A stretch of DNA of 64,000 nt from Ephemerocybe angulata (taxonomy: Eukaryota > Basidiomycota > Agaricomycetes > Agaricales > Psathyrellaceae). The DNA is taken from the NCBI GenBank assembly GCA_013368325.1, contig JAACJK010000109.1, forward strand, positions 62,001-126,000. Direction: 5' to 3'. Below, in pieces: positions 56,698 through 64,000 of this stretch (the first letter of the stretch is position 1; each line of letters opens with the position of its first letter). Position numbers and translations under genes: made by a program. The notes beneath the pieces were generated by a model. The model was given only the letters and a program-made list of their open reading frames with translations, ran no database searches and was not told the origin of the DNA.

Positions 56698-58588
56698 ATG
56701 GTGAACTACGGAGGAGGTACGCTGGTGTCACATCAAATACGACTTGGAGTGCCCCGTTGACGGTGAATTGGTTTCTCTTTAGACGAAGTCTCCGCGCTTG
56801 TTATCGACATTGGAACATCCTCCTTGAGGGCGGGGTATGCTGGCGACGACACACCGAAAGCAATTATCCCGACATACTATGGCTACCTCCCAACCTCTGG
56901 CGCAGATGTTTCTATGGCTGATGGGACAGAAGGAACGGAAACCTCTTCGAACAAGACGCAGCCTGCGAATACCTATATCGGTCAGAACGGACCCTCAATA
57001 TGGCGACCGAACATGGAAATTGGGAATCCTCTCTCTGACGGGCTGAGTGAGTGCTAGCAAGCTACTTTGCGTTGAGAAGTCATTGATTTGTTCAAGTCAC
57101 CAACTTTGATCCCATTCCACCACTTATCAGACATGCTTTGGAGGATGTGATGAGGGTGGACGCGACCGAGCATCCAGTATTGGTCACAGAACCGGCGTGG
57201 AACACACCTGAGAATAGGGAAAGGATGGCCGAGATTATGTTCGAAGAATTCAACGTCCCCGCGTTCTATATCGCAAACACTGGCGTGTTAAACGCGTGAG
57301 TTCTTCTCCGGAGCGCGTTTTCGTTGGACACTGACACACAACAGATTCGCTTCGGGTAAGGGGTCCGCCCTTGTCGTTGACATTGGCCAGTCGATGGCTA
57401 GTGTCACTCCTGTTGTCGATGGATTCGTTCTGAGGAAAGGTTCGCCTTCTCGACCTGGCGAGCACTGGAACCGACCTAGAACTAAAGTCATTTCTTAGGA
57501 TTGGCCTACTCATCGATCCCCCGTTTCGTCCACAACCTCTCAAGAAGTGTTCTCTCTATGAATAGTCAGTATCGGCTGAAAGCCGACTTGTGGCCCCACC
57601 AACTGATTTCGAGCAAGATGGTATGAGTTTTAGGCCCTTGCTATACTGTTATGACTTAGTCCTCACCTGGATCCCAAAGCCCGTAGACGTAGGCCACCCT
57701 CCGCGTTACACTCTTCGGGAAGAGCGCGTTGCACAGACCACTGAAAGCTGGAAGGTTTGGGCAGAGAACAGGGAGATTGACGAGTGGTTGCAGAGCGTTG
57801 GGGCAGTTAGCGACCAAGGATGGAATGAGCAGTATGTCCATGGATTTCCCACTTCTTTCCCGCTTCACTGATCAAAAGCTTACCAACGTTCCAAGGTTCT
57901 TGAGTCGGGCAGCACCAAAGCAATATGAATTCCCTACTGGTTACGCAACCACATACGGCGCCGAAAGATACCAAGTCTCGGAACACTTCTTCATCGTGAG
58001 TACAGGATCTTCCCCTGTGCACCAGCATTCTTAGGCGCCTGCTATTTACAACTCAACCCTAGTCCAACCATAACAGTCCCGACCAGCCTAAAACTCTGCC
58101 CGGTTTGATCACAGAGTCACTCCGAGCATGCGACCCCGACTTGCGCCAAGTCCTCACGAGCAATATTGTGCTCACAGGTGGAGGAAGCCTCCTCACTGGT
58201 CTCCTAGACAGGCTGAACATCGAGATGCCAAGAAACTTTGCACACGTACGTGTATAAAGCTCATCTTCTAGCGTTGGTGGCGGCGTCCTGTTTCCTATTC
58301 TCATTTCCTTATTCACGAGGCCCTTGATTTCAAGCTAACGAAATACCCTTATCATCCGCTACTTTACAGGCCAAGATCCACGCGCCAGGTAACCCTATCG
58401 AGCGGCGATACGGTGGCTGGTTGGGAGGAAGCATCCTCGCCAGTCTTGGGACCTTCCATCAGCTTTGGATCAGCAAGGAGGAGTGGCAGGTAAGCTTAAG
58501 GCCAATCACAGCATGGGATGCACCCCCTAACTTACCTCCTCTCATAAAGGAACACGGAAAAGCCATTGTTGGGCAGAGATGCAAGTGA
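56698..58588 (+). CDS. ARP4: Actin-related protein 4 (Arp4/BAF53)
   Basis: Nuclear actin-related protein of the INO80, SWR1 and NuA4 complexes. Ten exons (56698..56716, 56783..57046, 57097..57295, 57345..57439, 57499..57620, 57680..57831, 57896..57995, 58063..58245, 58370..58489, 58550..58588) sum to 1293 nt, 430 aa. The first exon is 19 nt (MVNYGG). Then [81 protein letters not shown] and [28 protein letters not shown] at the N-terminus and SILASLGTF at the C-terminus fit Arp4 rather than actin or other Arps. A loop with S, T, E and G (residues about 55-75) replaces the actin DNase loop. Confidence 0.94.
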
Positions 58589-59878
58589 TCGCAATCCGCT
58601 TGTTGAATTGGTGCAGGGGTTCGGAAATGACAGGGTGTTGGTATTGGCGCTGATATTGAGTTCCTCGCCTTTGTTCTCTTTTGTGTCTGCATCCGCTGCT
58701 TATCAGGACACCCACCTCGGTTGATTTCCTTCCATTGTGTGTATACTTCTTCCCTTTTGTTATATCCCGAACAAATGTATCTCGGTTTCATCACATCGGT
58801 GTCAAATTCCATCTCAATAGGCGCATGTATACCTGGTTGTTGACAACTGTACAAACCGATGTCGCCTTTTTTTAGCTAGATGGAATGTGTACTGAGGTAG
58901 GGGTGACTTTGAATCACCACAATACACCGACCAGAACTACACGTTTTATTTCAATCCTTATGCAACGGAACAACAGTAATTCACCGAGAACCCGGGAAAC
59001 TCGAAGTGGTAGATGGAGGTAGGAGGTGCGCAGGCGAAAGGGCAAAAAGGTCGACGATAAGGTACATGATAGTATACACGAAAAAAGGAAGACAAAGAGG
59101 AAAGAATGTCGGGGAGGTAGTTGATTCAATCAGGTGTGGCGAGTCCTTTAGGGAGACAGGGCAGACGGGGAGCAATTCCAAAGGGAGAAGCGCCTATAGA
59201 TAAAACAGAAAGACCAGACAAAAGAAAGCGAGGGCCAGGAAAAGATGCGTTGGAAGTTAAACCCTCTACACTGCACTGCAAGCATGCTAGCCAGGAAGCA
59301 GTAAGGGGGACCGAGAGGGAGAGACCACAGAACACAAAGCAATGTGATTGATAAAGAGGGCGCCAGACAATTTAGCGACCGTCCCGAGGTGTGGAATGTG
59401 TACACTGCAACGGAATCGTTGAGACTGCCTAAACGGTTTAAAAGGACAATCCACAAACGAAAAGTGAGCAGGAACACGGAACGGAGGGGAGGAATGAGGT
59501 CAGAGTCGGGGTACTTGTTGTAAGAAAAGATGGTAAAAGAAACAGGTGCCAAGAGGCATGAAGGGAAAAGACAGTGAAGGAGTGCAAACATTTCTTTTTG
59601 TTTTCAACCAACAAGGAGAGTAGTTAAAAGGAGAAAGATTTTCAAAAGGAATAAAGTAGGGAAAAAAAAAGAGAGACCCATCTCAGTCGCAGTAATGCAT
59701 CATTCTTCAGCCAAAAAACCAACAATCAGGGAGGGAGGGGTAGAAACAGCGGAAAGAGTTTAAGAAAAGCGTCCAGCGAGGCTGACCATAGATAATGGGG
59801 GCTTGAATCAGAATAAGGGAGGGAGGGGGATGCGATATCGGGTTTCACACTGTTCGACTGTCGGGGCCTTGCGATGGT
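58589..59878. other. Intergenic region, purine-rich
   Basis: 1.3 kb between the convergent Arp4 and Q-rich genes. From about 58980 to 59850 the plus strand is strongly purine-rich (GGAGGG, GAAAAG, AGAGAGA runs), i.e. a pyrimidine-rich minus-strand sequence that is probably the long 3' UTR of the Q-rich gene. No gene is supported. Confidence 0.5.
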
Positions 59879-61378
59879 TTAGTACGCCTCTACGAATTCC
59901 CTCCTTTCCCTAGCATCCATCAACGCGCCCAAGCCACCAATTGCCTTCCTCCTGATACGACTGGCGAAATTCTTGGGTCCGAGCTCTTCAGTACCGGACG
60001 GCGGCCCACGGGGCTGTCTCGTCGGTTGGCTTACCATCCTGTGGTTAGCGGCAGAGGCAGTCTGGTACTGTTGAGCATGAGGATCAGAGGGGGTGGCGGA
60101 CACAGGTCGGCCAATACCGAGACCCTCGTACAACTTCTTGGATGCTTCTTCGCGCGGCGAGAGCGGCATCTCGTTGGACGAGGACGATCGGGGGGTGGTG
60201 GGAGAGGATGACTTGACGGAGGAATCAGAAGAATGGGTGTCCGCATCCGTGTCGTCGTCGGTGGTGTCGATGGTTACAGCAGGAATGGACTGCGAAAGGG
60301 CGGAGCTGAAGCGGAGCGGCTGGGGCCTGAACTTGGGTCCGTTGGCACCCGCCGAGGCGGGAAGCCCAGGTGGCGGTGAAACGCGTTTGGTCTCGATCGG
60401 GGGTGGAGTGATCTTGACGCTCGGGGAGGAGACGGCTCGATTGCCACTCAAGACCGAGTTGTTGTTGCCGCCACGCCTCCAGCTGGAAGCAGCGTCCGAC
60501 TTGGACTGGGCAGCTGCGCCGAGAGAGGTCCCACCGCTGATGACAGTGGTAGCGTTGGGGGTGGGGGGAGGGGCGGAGTCGTCGGCGGGGGCGCTGAGAC
60601 TGACGCTGCGGCTTCCGAATCGGCCACCGAGGGCGGCGGTCATAGGAACCTGATCATCGGGCTGGACCCCGAGGCCAAGCTGAGCCCTCAGTTGGTCGGC
60701 CTGATTAGCCCGGCGCATCTGGGCGTTCACCGTGGTGGATCTGAGGTCGAAAGAGTTGTTCATAGGACCTGCAGTGGCGGGGGGATTATACCCGGCGCTG
60801 GTGCGCCGCTCGCGTGCTTGGGCTTGAGCCTGCATTTGCTGCTGGCGCTGAGCCTGCGCCTGCGCCAGCATCTCAGCCTGGAGCTGTTGAGCCTGCTGCA
60901 CCTGGAGCGCCTGTGTGGAGATCAGCGGCTGCGACATCAAGTGTGAGAAAAAAAGGGTTACCTGCTGGATCTTGAACATTTCAATCTGCAGCATCTGCAT
61001 TTGCATGGCATTCTGGGGAGTAAACTGCTGCTGCTGCATCATGTTGGGCGCGAATCCAGGGCTGAAGGGGAGGCTGTTGGGGTTCATGATGTGGGGGTGG
61101 CCCTGCTGCTGGGCGAAACGGTTGTTTGAGCCATCGACGGCGGCGGTCATGGGCATCGCCCTGTTGTTGTACATGGGCTGGGGCACGGGGATGTCGTTGA
61201 ACTGGTCCTCTTCCTCCTCGTAGTAGACATTGGGGTTATTGTAGGAGACGATGCGGGGGACATTGAACTGGCCAGTGGGGGCGGCGGTGTGGGGGACATT
61301 GAGCGAGGAGGAGCGGACACCGCCTGTGCGCAGGCCTGCGAGAAGCGAGGCGCGGTTGTTGGGGTTTGCGGTAGACAT
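59879..61378 (-). CDS. Glutamine-rich low-complexity protein
   Basis: Exons 61378..60962 and 60910..59879 join to 482 aa. The intron was inferred because its removal joins two Gln-rich segments (EMFKIQQ and ALQVQQAQQLQAEM) and removes an out-of-character stretch. The protein is disordered: Asn/Pro/Met-rich at the start, then about 70 residues of Q, A, M and R repeats, then Ser/Pro/Thr-rich, with a conserved-looking basic end (LGPKNFASRIRRKAIGGLGALMDARERREFVEAY, given here as ends only: FASRIRRKAIGGL and ARERREF). No domain recognised. Such Q-rich proteins often act in RNA granules or transcription, but nothing in the sequence settles this. Confidence 0.75.
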   Translation of the reverse strand: MSTANPNNRASLLAGLRTGGVRSSSLNVPHTAAPTGQFNVPRIVSYNNPNVYYEEEEDQFNDIPVPQPMYNNRAMPMTAAVDGSNNRFAQQQGHPHIMNPNSLPFSPGFAPNMMQQQQFTPQNAMQMQMLQIEMFKIQQVTLFFSHLMSQPLISTQALQVQQAQQLQAEMLAQAQAQRQQQMQAQAQARERRTSAGYNPPATAGPMNNSFDLRSTTVNAQMRRANQADQLRAQLGLGVQPDDQVPMTAALGGRFGSRSVSLSAPADDSAPPPTPNATTVISGGTSLGAAAQSKSDAASSWRRGGNNNSVLSGNRAVSSPSVKITPPPIETKRVSPPPGLPASAGANGPKFRPQPLRFSSALSQSIPAVTIDTTDDDTDADTHSSDSSVKSSSPTTPRSSSSNEMPLSPREEASKKLYEGLGIGRPVSATPSDPHAQQYQTASAANHRMVSQPTRQPRGPPSGTEELGPKNFASRIRRKAIGGLGALMDARERREFVEAY

Positions 61379-61671
61379 TGTGGTGGCGAACGATTACGCT
61401 GGACGATGTTGATTATGGCTGAAAGTAGGAGAACTGGGGGATGGTCAGGCTGGGCGCACGGGGGCCGGAAAAGACCTACGTGGATAGAAATGGGTGGCCT
61501 CTCTTCTGGCAATGGGACGAAAAGCGATTAAAGAGCAATAGGATTTGATATATAAAGAAGAATACAAGACAATGAAAAGACGGCGAAGAAAGGCGACCCA
61601 GAGCCAGGTGAGAGCGAGAGACAACCTGTGCAAGTGGTCGCGGCGACAACATACACGGCCCAGCCAAACAG

Positions 61672-62343
61672 TCACAAATACTTTTTCGCACTGGCCCGCA
61701 CGCGGCTGTCGAACACGGTGCTCCGGATGGGCGTGTGGGCACTGTGGAACGGGTTCACGAGCGTCTGCCTGCCTCAGCCAATTGTCCCCACGAACAAGGA
61801 CGCGCTCACCTTCACATACAGCTCCCACACCTCCATGAAGAAGCTCCGGATCCCATCGTCGTTCTTTGCTTCGTGCAACAATAGGAACTTCATGTCTGGA
61901 CCCGGTCAGCGGAGCCCACACCCTAATTGTCGAGCTTACTTCCTGGCGTCACAAACGCGGACACTGTCCACTCGTTAAACTTGTCCACCGCCTTCAGATA
62001 CCTGCACGACGTCAGCCGAGCCGTCCGATCTCAGCGAACTCACCCACATTCCGCTGTCCTTGCGCATCACGTCCTCAATCGCGTCCAAGCTCGCGTTCGC
62101 GATCATCTGAATGACATGGCGGTCCTGGCCACCCCCCACCCGCGTCGGCCCGCTCGTTGACTGCTGCGTGGCACTCGATGCCCCCGAGAGCGCGGTCAGT
62201 GTCCCTGCGAACGCTGATGTCGACCATGTCGGCAGATTGGCGGCGAGGGGCGAGGCTACGGCTGGTGCAGGCTTCGTCGACTGATGGGTCAGGCTGTACA
62301 GCGGGGTATCCGACGGAGAGAGCAGGAATAGATGGTGGGACAT
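61672..62343 (-). CDS. TRS20: TRAPP complex subunit 2 (Trs20/sedlin)
   Basis: Longin-fold subunit of the TRAPP tether, which activates Rab GTPases in ER-to-Golgi traffic and autophagy. Exons 62343..62048, 62001..61940, 61895..61810 and 61764..61672 sum to 537 nt, 178 aa. Motifs: FLLSPSDTPLYS, HVIQMIANASLDAIEDVM, YLKAVDKFNEWTVSAFVTPG, MKFLLLHEAKNDDGIRSFF, EVWELYVKTLVNPFH and a final RVRASAKKYL. Residues about 22-65 are an Ala/Ser/Thr/Pro-rich insert between the first two strands, which makes it about 35 residues longer than the usual 140. The end of the first exon was set by the GTGGGT donor, which keeps GMYLKAV in frame. Divergent to the rhomboid gene, 103 bp apart. Confidence 0.93.
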
Positions 62344-62446
62344 GTTGCTAGTCGTATGTACGAGCGTCGAGAGAGCGTGTCATTATCGCCGCCGACGCGC
62401 CCAATCGCTAAATAGAACCAAATACATCACCTTGCTCTCGACCACC
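62344..62446. promoter_or_regulatory. Shared upstream region of Trs20 and rhomboid genes
   Basis: The shortest divergent spacer in the window, 103 bp between start codons. Confidence 0.4.
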
Positions 62447-63631
62447 ATGGCCTCCGTTTTCCTCAATATCGGGCTTAGGCGCTCGCTGGCTGGCCTGAGG
62501 CAGAGCCCCGTTGTGCGCTGTAGCCATGCGCGAACGCTTATGACCCAGCGACTGTCCTTCCGCCTGCCCGAGTCGCGTGTCCTGAACCTGTTCAAACAGC
62601 GCGGCGGCATTAAGTTCCCCGCTCCCCAACCGACTCCTCGTACCTTCTTCACCTCTCCCAAACAGTCGGTTCGATACCCTGCACAACCGCAACGACCGCA
62701 ACGATCACAGCCGTTTCTTGGGTTCCTGAATAACCTCAACCACAATGCTATTATCTATGGAATCATTGGCCTCAATGTCGGGGTGTTCGGCATGTGGTAC
62801 CTTACCCAGTCTAAATACGTACGTGCAGTTCTCGCCCAAGTAAACCCAGATTGATAACCTCCACCAGAAACTCGAAGGCGATGCGCGTCCTCTCATCTGG
62901 ATGTACCAGAACTTCACGAACAGCTGGGGAAACCTGCGAGCAGGCCGAGTGTCCGTCGCCTCCTCCATCTACCAGTTCCCTCGCATCTAACAAAATACAC
63001 GCGCAGATGGACAGCCATAACCTCCTGCTTCTCCCACAAGGATTTCTCGCACATCCTCTTCAACGGCTTCACTTTCTACTTCATGGCCCCCGTCGTCCTC
63101 CAAATTCTCGGAGGCCGGCGCTTTATATTCCTCTACATGGGAGGTGCGCCCTTCCCCGCGTTTCCCCTCTCCAACCTATATCCTGACATCCAAAAACTCG
63201 CTCAGCTGGCCTCGTATCAGCTGCCACAAGCCTCCTCTATGGCCGCTACATTGACCGCAAAGACGTACCCTCGCACGGCGCAAGCGGTATGCCCTTTAAA
63301 CTCCCTCGTCCTGGATCTCTTCCCTTACCCAACACGCAGGCGCCATTATGGGCACAATGTCCTTCCTCGCCTGTGTTGCCCCTACGATGACCTTCCAGCT
63401 CTACGGCATCATCCCCGTCCCCGCCTGGCTCGTCGTCACCGCCCTATTCGGATACGATGCGTACTCGACTTATACAGATAACGTAGGCGCCGTCCTCCTT
63501 CCTTCACACACCCGCCTCTGACGTTCTATGATCTTCCGCAGCGCGGGACGACTGATACAGTGGGCCACATCGGCGGTGTACTTGCAGGCGTCGCATACTG
63601 GGTCATCCTTCGACGAGCGCCTCGGTACTGA
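62447..63631 (+). CDS. PCP1: Mitochondrial rhomboid protease (Pcp1/PARL type)
   Basis: Intramembrane serine protease of the inner mitochondrial membrane; the yeast enzyme processes Mgm1 and Ccp1. Exons 62447..62818, 62868..62950, 63007..63143, 63206..63286, 63340..63482 and 63542..63631 sum to 906 nt, 301 aa. A presequence rich in Arg and Ser is followed by a membrane segment (IIYGIIGLNVGVFGMWYL). Then RVWTAITSCFSHKDFSHILFN, VLQILGGRRFIFLYMGAG, the catalytic serine 224 in HGASGAIMG, split by an intron, and the catalytic histidine 281 in GHIGGVLAG. The seven-helix PARL layout with one helix before the six-helix core fits. Confidence 0.93.
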
Positions 63632-64000
63632 CCTGCCAGAATACTAGCTATATTCATTCATCTATACCACCACTCTGCATTGCCCAAGACACTGATTCGC
63701 AACTAAAGAACCCAATCGCATCTCATTATCAACTACCAAGTAGAAGAATTAACATAAACATGCGGGTCGCTTTACTGAGAGCATAAACATACAGACAAGA
63801 CGACAATCCTTCTAAACTCGAGAAGGACAACAGACAGTCTAGTAGGGAAAGACGTCAAACCGAGAATTACAGACACAAAACAAGTAAAGCATAGTAGCAA
63901 AGAAGCCTCAACAGGACGAAAGCATGGTAGGTGAGTGACACACAGCAAGGGAATAAGAGGAAATGTGGCAATCAAGGAAACAGATCCAACGAGAAGCGCG
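63632..64000. other. Downstream region
   Basis: 3' UTR and flank of the rhomboid gene to the end of the window; nothing else seen. Confidence 0.5.

Noticed and set aside
59148..59591. 147-codon minus-strand frame with hydrophobic stretches
   Set aside because: Arises from the pyrimidine-rich strand of a low-complexity 3' region; no conserved features.

Overview
The window is nuclear DNA of a filamentous basidiomycete, most likely an Agaricomycete mushroom. Genes are dense, many have numerous short GT-AG introns (mostly 50-70 nt, often with a CTGAC/CTAAC branch site), and it carries families typical of that group: a P450 of mushroom type, a mushroom-type multi-membrane protein family, an HVA1/Tudor small protein and a C2-bearing Sch9 kinase. 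All gene models were spliced by hand from the sequence. For nearly all of them the summed exon lengths are an exact multiple of three; the exceptions are named in their entries. No tRNA, rRNA or CRISPR was found.

Layout. 1-5.8 kb: 5' end of an NPC1-like sterol transporter (-, runs off the left edge), DPH1 (+), enolase (-), and a decayed second enolase copy directly upstream in the same orientation. 5.8-9.1 kb: gene-free. 9.1-12 kb: a Tim17-like membrane protein and the Sch9 kinase (+). 12-15 kb: gene-free. 15-24.6 kb: a cytochrome P450 (+), an Apd1/Aim32-type ferredoxin-like protein (-), a SIRT5-type sirtuin (+), a small probably mitochondrial protein (-), an HVA1/Tudor protein (-) and an acyl-CoA dehydrogenase (-). 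The last two each carry a one-base frame break. 25-28.3 kb: a Zn2Cys6 transcription factor (-). 29.3-33.5 kb: Pab2/PABPN1, mitochondrial bL19 and a BAR-like protein (+). 33.9-38.2 kb: mitochondrial aspartyl-tRNA synthetase (-) and an F-box-like protein (+). 38.2-42.5 kb: gene-free. 42.5-48.4 kb: Pol III subunit Rpc34 (+) with a large charged insert, a phosphopantetheinyl transferase (-), a Mak32-like PfkB kinase (+), NC2 beta (-) and SmF (+). 48.6-49.6 kb: nested inverted repeats. 50-64 kb: a YBL028C-like nucleolar protein (+), a multi-membrane protein (-) with a chain of microexons, Erb1 (-), Arp4 (+), a Q-rich protein (-), TRAPPC2/Trs20 (-) and a mitochondrial rhomboid protease (+).

Most genes are core housekeeping genes in head-to-head pairs with 100-270 bp between start codons. 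They do not form one pathway. The informational genes (Pol III, NC2, SmF, Pab2, Erb1, Arp4, mitochondrial ribosome and tRNA charging) are simply neighbours.

The most unusual observation is in the multi-membrane protein gene at 50868-52784. Its reading frame is continuous only if a single-nucleotide exon (position 52499) is spliced between two well-formed introns, and the same gene has six more exons of 10-25 nt.
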